Source: Ignavibacteria bacterium UBA7675 (GTDB lineage Bacteria; Bacteroidota; Ignavibacteria; Kapaibacteriales; UB7675). Taken from it: 64,000 nucleotides of DNA. Each line of letters begins with the position of its first letter. Positions within the stretch are counted from its first letter, which is position 1. The notes under the pieces are model-generated. The model was not told the origin of the DNA. It did no database searches and worked only from the letters and a program-made list of their open reading frames with translations. The position numbers were made by a program, and so were the translations under genes. Positions 27,691 to 36,771 of the stretch are shown piece after piece. The stretch lies in NCBI GenBank assembly GCA_002483085.1, contig DLHF01000078.1, positions 54,507-118,506 of the forward strand, written 5' to 3'.

Positions 27691-28564
27691 GAAGACTTTT
27701 GCGGATTATAAAGCAGAGGGTTCTACGTATATTACTCTTGCAACGGGAGACTACTACCCTGACATCTTGGCTTGGGCATGTGAACTTTACACACCTGTAC
27801 TAGTGCTATTCGGACAACTATTGAAGACATCTGAATCGTCCTACCGGCTTTTCATGCAGATTAATGAGATAAGGAACGGATGGATGCGGATACAATTGAT
27901 GCGTGTTTTTAGAAAATATGTAAGCCCCTCTACTCCGGTGGAAATGCTCAAAAAAAAATCCAAAGGCAATGACATCATAGAACAGTTTGGCACCTATTTT
28001 AGGGCTATTCCCGACGTGCAGGCTGCTTTTATGAGCCGTCCTCTCCCTGATGAGGCTTTATGTGCTTTGCTCTGGAAATATAAAGATCGCGGTAGGAAAG
28101 GCTATGACCTCACTGAAAAGTTCTTTGCTATTATTCGGAATCAGTTTCCATCATTAATCATTCAAGGGCCTGAACGTGCAGGTAGAGACATAATGGTAGG
28201 AAATATTTTCCAAGATTATCCTACCCCATCTCGTCCTATAGATTTTACTATCCGCCATCCATCAATAGACGAGGTAATTGCAATAGGCCTGGCACATTAC
28301 GATTCGGATCGTGGAGGCGCACAGGAAGATGACAGAACTGGTGGTTACCACCATACTATCCGCGAACTATTAGAATATGGCGAAACAAAGAACAAGCCAT
28401 TTAAGATCATTCTGCTCAACGACGGCCCGGGCCTATTACTAGGCACAATGTGGGATGATTACTCCCGGATAGAGGCATTGCATAATAAAGTGATGGTGAC
28501 AACGCTGCGCATGATTCCCGAAAGGTTAACAATGGACTGGCTCTTGCAGGAGGAAGCAATCTAA
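27689..28564 (+). CDS. Putative restriction endonuclease partner of the adjacent DNA methyltransferase
   Basis: The 291-residue product has a helical N-terminal half (to about 150) and a C-terminal half that looks like a nuclease core: SRPIDFTIR (P183-I-D185), then the strand VIAIGLAHY, then YDSDRGGAQEDDRTGG (204-219), and ILLNDGPGLLLGTMWDDY. In a PD-(D/E)xK nuclease, an E-x-K would sit where this protein has G-L-A (200-202), so either the catalytic residues have migrated (for example to the D205-D215 cluster) or the assignment is wrong. The gene abuts a methyltransferase with a TAATG overlap, the usual arrangement of a type II system. Composition is more AT-rich than its neighbours. The nuclease role is inference. 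Confidence 0.5.
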   Translation: MKTFADYKAEGSTYITLATGDYYPDILAWACELYTPVLVLFGQLLKTSESSYRLFMQINEIRNGWMRIQLMRVFRKYVSPSTPVEMLKKKSKGNDIIEQFGTYFRAIPDVQAAFMSRPLPDEALCALLWKYKDRGRKGYDLTEKFFAIIRNQFPSLIIQGPERAGRDIMVGNIFQDYPTPSRPIDFTIRHPSIDEVIAIGLAHYDSDRGGAQEDDRTGGYHHTIRELLEYGETKNKPFKIILLNDGPGLLLGTMWDDYSRIEALHNKVMVTTLRMIPERLTMDWLLQEEAI

Positions 28565-29892
28565 TGGAGGCTCCCAGCTTAAATAATAATGGAACTAATA
28601 AGCTTTTCACTGCACTGTCTTCCGCGAATGAAGTGTATGGATCAGATATTTCCCTAAGCTATCCCGGAAAACAACCAGAGGAAGAAATATTATCAGCACC
28701 GGCTGTTTCACTCCAACACTTATGGGGAACTACTAATACTAATCGCCTGTATTATGGCGACAATATCAAGGTATTAGCTTCACTCTTGCAAGACACGACA
28801 GTCCGAGGCAAGGTTCGTACTATTTACATTGATCCTCCTTACTCTACGGGTAGAACTTTTGAATCCCGTACAAGAAATAGTGCTTATGCAGATACGCTAC
28901 AAGGTGCTTCTTATCTTGAGTTTATACGTGCCCGCCTTATATTACTGCGCGAATTGCTTGCCGAAGACGGTTCAATCTATGTTCACTTAGACGAGAACAT
29001 GGCTTTTTACACAAAAGTAGTAATGGATGAGGTATTCGGTAGAAGCAACTATCGCAATTGGATTACCAGAAGAAAGTGTAACCCCAAAAATTACACCAGA
29101 AAAACATATGGGAATGTGTCTGATTACATACTGTTTTACACAAAGTCCAATCAATACATTTGGAATCGTGCAGTAGAACAATGGACTCACGCACAGGCAA
29201 TAAAGGAATACCCTTACATTGAAAAAGCAACGGGTCGAAGATACAAAAAAGTGCCTATTCATGCGCCCGGACTACGCAATGGTGAAACTGGGAAACAATG
29301 GCGGAATATGTTCCCGCCAAAAGGGAAGCACTGGCAGTTTACTCCGCAGACATTAGAAGAAATGGACAAGAGAGGCGAAATTTATTGGTCGCCGACCGGC
29401 AATCCTCGAAGAAAGATTTATCTCGATGAGAGCAAGGGAATTCCCGTACAGGATATTTGGCTGAACTTTAAAGACGCTCACAATCAGAATATTAAAATCA
29501 CGGGATACCCTACTGAAAAGAATCCCGACTTAATAAGCCGGATTATAGAAGCATCTTCCAATCCTGGCGATCTCATTCTAGATTGCTTTTCTGGATCTGG
29601 GACAACTTTATCAGTTGCTTCAAGCCTATCCCGCCAGTGGATTGGAATTGACAATAGTTTTGAAGCAATTACAACAACCCTGAAACGGTTCTGTAACGGC
29701 GTTGAGATTATGGGAGTTTTTAATACTTCTTCTGTATCACAACAGCAACAGCCAGAGCTATTTTCGGAGAAAGGACCAGTCCCGGAGAAGGAGTTGTTTT
29801 CAGATAAAATTGTAAACTTCTCATTATATGGAACAGAGCATCAGGATGATGAGATTGCACAACTAAGAACATTTATCGAACAATTATTTTGA
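28564..29892 (+). CDS. DNA methyltransferase, beta class (DPPY)
   Basis: The ATG shares its A with the preceding TAA stop, indicating translational coupling. The 442 residues show the catalytic motif DPPY at 90-93 after the YYGDN block, then a long central region (about 130-320) that would hold target recognition, then the AdoMet-binding motif DCFSGSGTT from 340. The order IV-TRD-I is that of beta-class N6-adenine or N4-cytosine methyltransferases, including Mod-like type III enzymes. The C-terminal 60 residues contain Gln-rich and acidic stretches. It presumably protects the host against the adjacent putative nuclease. A by-eye count of one 60-base line gave about 42% GC against about 52% in trhO. 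Confidence 0.9.
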   Translation: MEAPSLNNNGTNKLFTALSSANEVYGSDISLSYPGKQPEEEILSAPAVSLQHLWGTTNTNRLYYGDNIKVLASLLQDTTVRGKVRTIYIDPPYSTGRTFESRTRNSAYADTLQGASYLEFIRARLILLRELLAEDGSIYVHLDENMAFYTKVVMDEVFGRSNYRNWITRRKCNPKNYTRKTYGNVSDYILFYTKSNQYIWNRAVEQWTHAQAIKEYPYIEKATGRRYKKVPIHAPGLRNGETGKQWRNMFPPKGKHWQFTPQTLEEMDKRGEIYWSPTGNPRRKIYLDESKGIPVQDIWLNFKDAHNQNIKITGYPTEKNPDLISRIIEASSNPGDLILDCFSGSGTTLSVASSLSRQWIGIDNSFEAITTTLKRFCNGVEIMGVFNTSSVSQQQQPELFSEKGPVPEKELFSDKIVNFSLYGTEHQDDEIAQLRTFIEQLF

Positions 29893-29918
29893 TAACTTTC
29901 GTACCCCTGTAAAAATTA

Positions 29919-29943
29919 TTATCAGTTCATATTAGTATAGAAT
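29919..29943 (+). repeat. Right copy of imperfect direct repeat flanking the R-M-like pair
   Basis: TTATCA (29919-29924), 8 nt, then TAGTATAGAAT (29933-29943), matching 27667-27690. It lies just before trhO, so it may also hold that gene's -10 region. Confidence 0.65.
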
Positions 29944-29950
29944 ACGCGCA

Positions 29951-30889
29951 ATGAGTACTGAAACAACAGCAGGCGAAAAAGCATATCGCATTCTCCTCTA
30001 TTACAAATTCGTCCGCATCGACAACCATGCGGCATTTGCCGAAGAGCACCTGAACTTCTGTAAGAAGCTCGGCGTGCGAGGGCGCATTATCGTGGCTCCC
30101 GAAGGCATCAACGGTACGGTGTCGGGCACCGCAGAGCAAACAGAACTCTATAAACAAGGGCTGTGCGAAGACCCGCGCTTTGCCGACATATGGTTCAAAA
30201 CCGACGAAGCCGACGACCACGTGTTCCGCAAAATATTCGTGCGCGCCAAAGACGAACTCGTGACATTTCGCGTAGAAGACCACACCGACCCCAACGAGCT
30301 CACAGGACGCTATCTCTCGCCCGAAGAATTTTACGAAACTATGCAGCGCGACGACGTTGTGATTCTCGATGGCCGCAGCGACTACGAATACGATCTCGGG
30401 CATTTTAAAAACGCTATACGACCGGATATTAAGAGCTTTCGCGAATTTCCCGACTGGATACGCAACAACATGGAGCAGTACAAAGATAAAACTGTACTTA
30501 CCTACTGCACAGGCGGCATCCGCTGCGAAAAGCTCACGGGATTTATGATAAAAGAAGGCTTTAAAGACGTAGCACAACTCCAAGGCGGCATTGTCACCTA
30601 TGGCAAAGACGAGCAACTACAGGGCCGGTCGTGGGTGGGCAAATGTTATGTGTTCGACGAGCGCATTTCCGTGCAGATCAACCACGCCGAGCAATACACC
30701 GTTGTTTCGCAGTGCCACCACTGCGGCGCGACCTGCGACCGCTATGTAAACTGCGCTAACCTCGACTGCCACAAACAGCACTTTTGCTGCGAAGAATGCG
30801 AGCCAAAGTACCGACGCTCGTGTTCCGAAGAGTGCATGAACGCGCCTGTGCACAGGCACGAGTGGCCAGCCGAAGAGACAACGGCCTGA
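29951..30889 (+). CDS. trhO: tRNA uridine(34) hydroxylase TrhO (rhodanese family)
   Basis: The 312-residue protein matches the YceA/TrhO family: an N-terminal acylphosphatase-like part (ILLYYKFVRIDN; GRIIVAPEGINGTVSG), a rhodanese domain (about 125-225) with the active-site loop YCTGGIRCEK, and a C-terminal cysteine-rich part (CHHCGATCDRYVNC and CCEECEPKY). TrhO makes 5-hydroxyuridine at the wobble position of certain tRNAs, using prephenate-independent chemistry with O2. It is cytoplasmic. A strong terminator follows the stop. Confidence 0.94.
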   Translation: MSTETTAGEKAYRILLYYKFVRIDNHAAFAEEHLNFCKKLGVRGRIIVAPEGINGTVSGTAEQTELYKQGLCEDPRFADIWFKTDEADDHVFRKIFVRAKDELVTFRVEDHTDPNELTGRYLSPEEFYETMQRDDVVILDGRSDYEYDLGHFKNAIRPDIKSFREFPDWIRNNMEQYKDKTVLTYCTGGIRCEKLTGFMIKEGFKDVAQLQGGIVTYGKDEQLQGRSWVGKCYVFDERISVQINHAEQYTVVSQCHHCGATCDRYVNCANLDCHKQHFCCEECEPKYRRSCSEECMNAPVHRHEWPAEETTA

Positions 30890-30908
30890 CAGCCCACCGG
30901 AAATTTTT

Positions 30909-30936
30909 GCCCCGTTTTGCACAACGGGGCTTTTTT
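30909..30936 (+). terminator. Terminator of trhO
   Basis: GCCCCGTT (30909-30916) and AACGGGGC (30923-30930) form an 8-bp stem with a 6-nt loop, followed by TTTTTT. Confidence 0.93.
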
Positions 30937-31009
30937 ATATCGGCATGTCTTTATAGATTTAAAAATACTGTCGGCTCGGAACAGTTTTCTTCACAAGTTG
31001 CAGACAACA

Positions 31010-31498
31010 ATGATTCGGTCTTCCACATTGGCTCTGGCCATGATCCTTTCGCTCATGAGTTGTAATAAACCAGATGATAAACGCTCTGAAACTCCGCAGA
31101 AGGAGCAGCAGCAAACACAGGCGGCTGGCGAGCACAAGCGAAGTGGCCTGCAAAAAATTACTATCGACTCAACAGCCGTGTGGGTGGAAATCGCCCAGGA
31201 CGATATGACACGTACACGCGGGCTGATGTATCGCAACAACATGCCCGAGGACCAAGGCATGCTGTTCATTTTCCCGTACCCGCAAAAGCTCTCGTTCTGG
31301 ATGAAAAATACATACTTGCCGCTCGATATCGCTTTTATCGACCAGCTTGGCATTATTACCGATATTCATCAGATGGCTCCTTTAGACACCATTCCGCGCT
31401 ACTCATCGTCGGTGCCTACGCTCTACGCGCTGGAAGTAAACCAGGGATTCTTTGCACAACACAGTGTTCACGTGGGCGATACAGTGAGAATGTACTGA
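31010..31498 (+). CDS. DUF192-domain lipoprotein
   Basis: ATG 31010 is chosen because it starts a lipoprotein signal with lipobox LMSC (C18); the frame runs open upstream into the terminator region. The protein has 162 residues, with a charged, Gln-rich spacer (about 20-45) followed by a DUF192 domain showing RTRGLMYRNNMPEDQGMLF, SFWMKNTYLPLDIAFI and the C-terminal YALEVNQGFF. The family is small, beta-rich and of uncertain function. It is probably anchored to the envelope. The next gene starts 52 nt downstream. Confidence 0.9.
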   Translation: MIRSSTLALAMILSLMSCNKPDDKRSETPQKEQQQTQAAGEHKRSGLQKITIDSTAVWVEIAQDDMTRTRGLMYRNNMPEDQGMLFIFPYPQKLSFWMKNTYLPLDIAFIDQLGIITDIHQMAPLDTIPRYSSSVPTLYALEVNQGFFAQHSVHVGDTVRMY

Positions 31499-31550
31499 TC
31501 GCATACCGCGTGCTCTTATTCTTTTATTGCTGTTGTCCGGCGCCGCAATC

Positions 31551-32228
31551 ATGCCCAAAATGTTTCGTTCCGTCTTCCGCCTCGTCCTGCGCCTGCTGAT
31601 GTTCCTCCTCGGTGCTCTGGCTGTGGGCTGCGTTGTGCCGCAGAGCTGTAGCCGCAATATAGAATGCAAAAAGCCAGTGATCGTGTACTTTATCAATCAC
31701 GGCTACCACTCAAGCATAGCGCTGCCTGCAACATCGGCACTTCACGACTGGCGAAAAGATTTCCCCTATGTAGCCGATTCTACCTCGCTTGTAGAATTTG
31801 GCTGGGGCGAGAAGGCGTTCTACATGAGCCGGAGCTTTCCTGTGGGCGATGGTATCAAGGCGCTGTTTCTGCCCAATCCATCGGTCATACAGGTGATAGC
31901 ACTCGAAGACCGCTACTCGTATATTCTCTCCCATGCCGAAGTGATTCCCGTGGCCGTTTGCCCCGATCAATACACCGAACTGGTGCAATATATCCGGGCG
32001 GCGTTCCAACGCGATTCGCTTGGAAACACACGATTTCTCGCCGAGGGTTTCTATCCGAAAGTCTCCGGCTTCTACGAAGCGCTTGGCACATACTACGCTT
32101 TTAACAATTGCAATACGTGGGTAGGCGGCGCCCTGCGCGCTGCTGGTCTGCAAACCCCGTTGTGGGATGGGATTCCACAGTCTCTGCGCTGGCACCTACC
32201 CGATACAACAGCCACGCAAGGACAATAG
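31551..32228 (+). CDS. DUF2459 (TIGR02117-type) protein, membrane-anchored
   Basis: ATG 31551 gives 225 residues; the frame is open further upstream without better features. An N-terminal hydrophobic stretch (about 5-28) ends near GCVVPQSC and may be a lipid anchor or signal. The conserved family core is visible: VYFINHGYHSSIALP, LVEFGWGEKAFYMS, and the C-terminal FNNCNTWVGGALRAAG with Cys and His/Trp positions typical of papain-like NlpC-related folds. A hydrolase is possible, but function is not established. It lies 3 nt before the methyltransferase gene, so the two are probably co-transcribed. Confidence 0.82.
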   Translation: MPKMFRSVFRLVLRLLMFLLGALAVGCVVPQSCSRNIECKKPVIVYFINHGYHSSIALPATSALHDWRKDFPYVADSTSLVEFGWGEKAFYMSRSFPVGDGIKALFLPNPSVIQVIALEDRYSYILSHAEVIPVAVCPDQYTELVQYIRAAFQRDSLGNTRFLAEGFYPKVSGFYEALGTYYAFNNCNTWVGGALRAAGLQTPLWDGIPQSLRWHLPDTTATQGQ

Positions 32229-32231
32229 CTT

Positions 32232-33182
32232 ATGGAACAACGACAGCTCGCACCGCTCGACGCCCGGCTTCCAGAGTGGAATCGCTCTTCGCTTGTGGAG
32301 CGCGTCTGCCCGTTCTGTGGCAATGCAGGTACTCCCTTCTGCCGCCGACCCGATCTGCTGGATGTGCAGCGCTGTACTGGCTGCGGCGTGTTCTTTATCG
32401 CTCCGGCGCCCAGCCCCGAACAGCTCGATGCGTTCTACGCTCAGTACAATGAACGACACCGCCGCCTTAATTCGCTCTCGCGCGAAGTAACAATGCACTT
32501 GCTCGCCCGCGAACCGCAAGCCGATATCCGCATGATGGAAATAGCTTCTTGTTTTGCCAGTACACAAGGTCTGCGCGCCCTCGATGTGGGCTTTGGGCTC
32601 GGCGCTAATTTTGTGCTGCTCCGCAAGCTCGGCTTTGCAGTGGAGGGTATCGAACTCGACAGCGAAGCAATTAACTATGTGCAGCAGCATCTCGGTATTG
32701 CATCAGTGCGCCAAGCTACTATCGAATCGGTAGAAGGCGGCGAGCAATACGATGTTATTATCATGCACGATCTCGTGGAGCACCCGCTCCAACCAATGTC
32801 TCTGCTGCGCCATGCCGCCGCACTTCTGAAGCCCGGAGGCGTTCTTTCTCTCTGGACGCCCAACGCCACCTTCGTCGACCACGAGCAGGAACCTGTCGCC
32901 TTCCGAGTCGACCTCGAACACATGCAGTACCTCACTCTTCCTTCGTGCACCTGGATTGCACAACGCATCGGCCTGGAAGTTGTCCATCTGGAAAGTGTGG
33001 GCTTTCCCAATCTGAAAGGCATGGGGCAGCAACCGGGAAGTTCTTCGCCGCTGAAACGCGTTGTAAAGTCGCTGCCCGGTGTTCTGCCCGTGCTCACACG
33101 GCGCCGATTGCAGGCGGAATACGATGCACAACAATCGATGCGGCAGGGCTCGTACCACTTATTTTGCTTGATGAGGAAGTAG
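32232..33182 (+). CDS. Class I SAM-dependent methyltransferase with N-terminal zinc ribbon
   Basis: The 316 residues start with a four-Cys zinc-ribbon-like unit (C26, C29, C48, C51) of the kind seen in methyltransferases that modify sugars or lipids. The AdoMet motif LDVGFGLGANF is at 117-127, followed by acidic motif VEGIELD, post-I sequence YDVIIMHDLVEHP and the later LLKPGGVLSLWTPN. The substrate is not readable. UbiE-like and glycan C-methyltransferases share this layout. It is cytoplasmic and follows the DUF2459 gene with a 3-nt gap. Confidence 0.85.
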   Translation: MEQRQLAPLDARLPEWNRSSLVERVCPFCGNAGTPFCRRPDLLDVQRCTGCGVFFIAPAPSPEQLDAFYAQYNERHRRLNSLSREVTMHLLAREPQADIRMMEIASCFASTQGLRALDVGFGLGANFVLLRKLGFAVEGIELDSEAINYVQQHLGIASVRQATIESVEGGEQYDVIIMHDLVEHPLQPMSLLRHAAALLKPGGVLSLWTPNATFVDHEQEPVAFRVDLEHMQYLTLPSCTWIAQRIGLEVVHLESVGFPNLKGMGQQPGSSSPLKRVVKSLPGVLPVLTRRRLQAEYDAQQSMRQGSYHLFCLMRK

Positions 33183-33189
33183 CGCTGCC

Positions 33190-33360
33190 GTCGCTGCCCT
33201 CGTGCTGCGCCTCTGCACCGCGCTGCACAACCCGCCGCGTGGCTTTTCGACCCGTGTCGCTATTGGGAAAAACAAGCGGCTATCGTCTGGCCAACCACGT
33301 AGCGGATGTGCGACCGGCGACAACGACGAAGCGGTATTCGGAGACGCCCGTGCCACACGA
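33190..33360 (-). repeat. Dispersed repeat, copy E (alpha ... beta composite)
   Basis: Reading the plus strand, an alpha module (CTCTGCACCGCGCTGCAC from 33211, then CCGCCGCGTGG to 33242) is followed by a short centre and an inverted beta module (GGCCAACCACGTAGCGGATG, then GTGCGACCGGCGACAACGAC at 33308-33327, ending GACGCCCGTGCCAC). It occupies most of the 303-base gap between two genes. Confidence 0.8.
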
Positions 33361-33485
33361 CCCTCTTTTCAGCCGTACTTCTGGCCAGCTTCTACCGGCG
33401 GGAACCCATTGTACCAGTACAACCGACACAAAAAACTCCGCCATCATTCCGCGCAGTTCCCGGAAATAACGCGTATATTCGCAGC

Positions 33486-35663
33486 ATGATTCTTCGCTTT
33501 CATATCGCCGCTGTTTGTGCCCTTCTGCTCGCTGTATTTCTGCCGCAGAAAGTGCGAGCACAGTATTCCGCCGTCGACCAGAAGGGCGGGCGCTATATCA
33601 CGGCTCGCGGCGAAGTGAACGCGCTGATTGTCTTTGCACAATTTCCCGACGACAGCTTGGATCGCGACCATCTAGAATGGCCGGTGAACCAACCGCCGCA
33701 GCGCCTCGGCACGTGGATTGATTCGGTGTGGACGACCTCCCCAACCCCGTTTTCCATGACCGACTATTTCGGCCAAATGTCGCTCGGCACCTATCGCTTC
33801 ACAGGAAAAGAACGCTATGCCATAGCACCGCGCTCGCGCAAAGAATACATGGCGCTCGGCATGAAGCGCGCCGACATACACAGAGAATTGCTGCAAAAAT
33901 TGGATGAGACCTTGGACTTTGCGGAGTTCGACAAGTGGGACCCCGAAGGCCAGTACATCCACGTGGAGCGGCCCGACGGCCTCGTGGATATGGTTGTGGT
34001 AATATGGCGCAACATTCTCGACGACATACCCGACGCCGAACAGCGCGACTCGGTGCGCTCGAAGCTCGACTTTGCCTACGACATAGAGGACCTTGGCTTT
34101 GGCCCTTCCGTGCAGGTAGACAACGGCGCACGCGCCATTGCGATGGGCTATGGCATGGACGGCGCAGCTCCGCTTGGCTCGGGCGTAACACTACGCAAAC
34201 CACCAACACGCATACCATTTTTATCGGTCATGCAAACTGCCGTGCACGAAGTAGCTCATTATCTGTTGGGCTGGAACGACTACCACGTAGGATTTGGCTT
34301 CTGGGGCATGCTTTCTACCTACGGCATTCGCGGCTACGCAGCGAACTCCTTTGAGCGGCACCGATTGGGATGGATCAATCTTATCAGCGTTGATATCAGC
34401 GATACAACAACGCTCCAGAATATTTCCCTGCCCGACTTCATCACCACTGGCATTGCAGCGCGCTTTGTGATCGACTCCGCACGCGGCGAATGCTTTTATA
34501 TGGAGAATCACCAGCGCCTTTCCCGATGGGACATTCCTTCGCAGGTGATAGAAGAACGCGGCGTGTATGTGATGCGCCAGGACAACGAAATCGACACATC
34601 GCAGCCGGTAGGCCGGGGCGACCACATGCGCATGGTTCCCGCCGATGGGCGCTACAATTGGGAAGTGCACCGCCGCGAAACCAATCCCTGCTGCGGCTCT
34701 GTACGCGTACCTGTTTTCGACAAACTGGAACCGAACAGGCACACCGGGTATCACCACTGCGACCTCATTCCATTTGTCGATCCCGACAACGGCAGCGAGA
34801 CTTCGTCGGAAGTGCTTCTTACCGAGGACGCCCACGGCAACACCGTCCACAATGTACCGCGTGCAGGGCTTGGCACCGATGCGTTCAGGCTGGAATTGCA
34901 GAGAGTGTTCTCGCCGTGGAGCAATCCCAGCTCGCAGGATGTGCGCAGGAACAGCACGGGTTTTGGCTTTGAAATAACAAGCGTTCAGCCGTCGCCCGCT
35001 GGAGATGTCTATGTGCTGAATGTTCACGCCAATACAAGCGAGCAAGCATCTCCGGCACGCGTGCAGTATCTCCAGATTGCCCGCAACGACGACCATCCGC
35101 TGCTTACGTGGCAAGCGAACGAAGAGCCCGATTTGTATTCCTACCGTATCTATCGCTCGCTATTCCCCAGCGCTGAGCTTCCAGACACAGCCGACTACGA
35201 ACTCGCCACCGAACTGCCCGCCGTCGACGAAAACAACCTTCCAGCTACGCAATGGCGCGACGATGCTGTAGAGCTTGTTGGGGCACAGAATGTACGCCGC
35301 TACTACGCAATAGAGGCTATCGACAGCAGTGGCAAACGCTCGGTACAGGCGTACAACTGGATCGGATACGACCCCGCTTCTGCTATCGCCGACCAACAGA
35401 ATGCTACGGCTCGTATCAGCATCACACCCACTCCCGCTTCGGAGCGCGCTACGCTCGCTTTTTCTTTAGTGCGTCCCGGCAAAGCCGTCGTCGAGTTGTA
35501 CACGCTTCAGGGCAACCGTATTGCTGTTGTTGTCAACGCCTTTTTCGACGCTGGGCAACACACTGCCGAACTCGACCTCTCGGCTCTGCCTTCCGGCGTG
35601 TACCTTGCGCGCTGCACAGCGGGTACACTCCGCGCCGACACGCTATTCATCCGAACAAAATAG
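33486..35663 (+). CDS. Secreted M6-like metallopeptidase with T9SS sorting domain
   Basis: ATG 33486 begins a clean signal peptide (MILRFHIAAVCALLLAVF... cleaved near VRAQ), giving 725 residues. The catalytic region has the metzincin-type signature HEVAHYLLGWND (254-265), HExxHxxGxxD, followed by GFWGMLSTYG, a plausible Met-turn. This fits the M6 (immune inhibitor A-like) group. A FnIII-like domain occupies about 520-630, and a T9SS type A sorting domain the last 80 or so residues (ISITPTPASERATLAFSL; ending SGVYLARCTAGTLRADTLF). It is an extracellular protease whose target is unknown. It starts about 125 nt after repeat copy E. Confidence 0.87.
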   Translation: MILRFHIAAVCALLLAVFLPQKVRAQYSAVDQKGGRYITARGEVNALIVFAQFPDDSLDRDHLEWPVNQPPQRLGTWIDSVWTTSPTPFSMTDYFGQMSLGTYRFTGKERYAIAPRSRKEYMALGMKRADIHRELLQKLDETLDFAEFDKWDPEGQYIHVERPDGLVDMVVVIWRNILDDIPDAEQRDSVRSKLDFAYDIEDLGFGPSVQVDNGARAIAMGYGMDGAAPLGSGVTLRKPPTRIPFLSVMQTAVHEVAHYLLGWNDYHVGFGFWGMLSTYGIRGYAANSFERHRLGWINLISVDISDTTTLQNISLPDFITTGIAARFVIDSARGECFYMENHQRLSRWDIPSQVIEERGVYVMRQDNEIDTSQPVGRGDHMRMVPADGRYNWEVHRRETNPCCGSVRVPVFDKLEPNRHTGYHHCDLIPFVDPDNGSETSSEVLLTEDAHGNTVHNVPRAGLGTDAFRLELQRVFSPWSNPSSQDVRRNSTGFGFEITSVQPSPAGDVYVLNVHANTSEQASPARVQYLQIARNDDHPLLTWQANEEPDLYSYRIYRSLFPSAELPDTADYELATELPAVDENNLPATQWRDDAVELVGAQNVRRYYAIEAIDSSGKRSVQAYNWIGYDPASAIADQQNATARISITPTPASERATLAFSLVRPGKAVVELYTLQGNRIAVVVNAFFDAGQHTAELDLSALPSGVYLARCTAGTLRADTLFIRTK

Positions 35664-35810
35664 GGCAAAAAAAGAAACCATAGACTCTGGTAGAATGGGT
35701 ATTTGCGGGCGCATGCTGCTCCATAGCTGTGCACCCCTTTTGTTTTTCCGCTGAATTCGCTTTTTTTGTGCTGCCTCGCTTGGTATTCTTCATACTCAAC
35801 GCTGTAGATT

Positions 35811-36662
35811 ATGCCCATTATCCTTTGCCTTGCCCTGCTCTTCGCTACTGCAGTCTTGCGCGCGCAGCCCGACATTCCCGCAGCACTACAGCCTGCGCCA
35901 CCCGACTGGAAATCCATGGAAATTGAGCTCCCTGCACCGGTGTTGCAAGCCTTGCTCGACACTGTTTTCCACGACGAAGACCTGCACCTGATTGGAAAGC
36001 GCACAAGCGATATTATGAGCAATATCCATGTTGTCGACGTTGATCTCGATGGCCGTGCGGACATTGTGTACCACGGCACTAACGGCGGCGAAATCAAACG
36101 CCTTGTCGTATTTCTCGGCACAGATTCGGGAATAGTAAAGGTAGCTGCTCAGTGGGGTGAATTGCTGGCAGTACGCCGCAACAGTCCGCTGGAACCCCTG
36201 TCGTTCACGATTGTCGATTATCCATGCTGCGCGGGCTACACGCTGTACAGCACCGTGTATGCTCTTGCCCGCACAGGCGGCACACAGCACTACGAGCCGG
36301 TATCATGCACAGCCTTTACGTCGACAACGACATTCCCCCCGGAGTTCACCCGCGCAACGCCTGTGCTTATTACAGCAAAAGAAACCGATGTTCGTGCAAT
36401 GCCCGAAGTATCGAGTTTCCAGCCAGAGCGCCTGCGCGGTGCGCTGCCAAACCCGGGCAATCTGCTGGGTATGTATCCCGAAGGCTCTATGGGTGTAGTA
36501 CTGGCAGAGCAGACAAATGCCGATAGTGAACGCTGGCTATTCGTGCGGCTTGCGCGCAACAAACCGGCCCAACAGGACGCCGTGCATCGCGGCCAAAACG
36601 GCGAGGCGCACTTTGGGATGCTCGGCTGGGTACGAGCAAACGACACCAACATTGCTCCGTAG
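35811..36662 (+). CDS. Secreted protein of unknown function, SH3-like C-terminus
   Basis: The 283-residue product starts with a signal peptide (MPIILCLALLFATAVLRAQ). Residues 60-110 contain VVDVDLDGRADIVYHG, an FG-GAP/calcium-loop-like motif found in secreted repeat proteins. The last 75 residues (LLGMYPEGSMGVVLAEQ ... WLFVRLA ... GMLGWVRAND) have the spacing of a bacterial SH3 domain. No sorting domain is seen, so a periplasmic or outer-membrane-associated role is likely. The gene follows the M6-like peptidase by about 150 nt. Function is not recognised. Confidence 0.72.
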   Translation: MPIILCLALLFATAVLRAQPDIPAALQPAPPDWKSMEIELPAPVLQALLDTVFHDEDLHLIGKRTSDIMSNIHVVDVDLDGRADIVYHGTNGGEIKRLVVFLGTDSGIVKVAAQWGELLAVRRNSPLEPLSFTIVDYPCCAGYTLYSTVYALARTGGTQHYEPVSCTAFTSTTTFPPEFTRATPVLITAKETDVRAMPEVSSFQPERLRGALPNPGNLLGMYPEGSMGVVLAEQTNADSERWLFVRLARNKPAQQDAVHRGQNGEAHFGMLGWVRANDTNIAP

Positions 36663-36687
36663 CAACAAGCGATTGGGGGAGAATAAT

Positions 36688-36740
36688 CACGCGGCGGGCG
36701 TGCTGCGCGGTGCAAAGACAAAACGGCGGGCCGAAGACAG
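36688..36740 (-). repeat. Dispersed repeat, copy F (solo alpha module)
   Basis: CACGCGGCGGGCGTGCTGCG, then CGGTGCAAAGAC (to 36719), followed by CGGCGGGCCGAAGACAG. It lies in the 109-base gap between convergent genes and carries no beta or gamma block. Confidence 0.72.
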
Positions 36741-36771
36741 AATGCAACATCGCAGCCCTTCGCTCCTTGTT

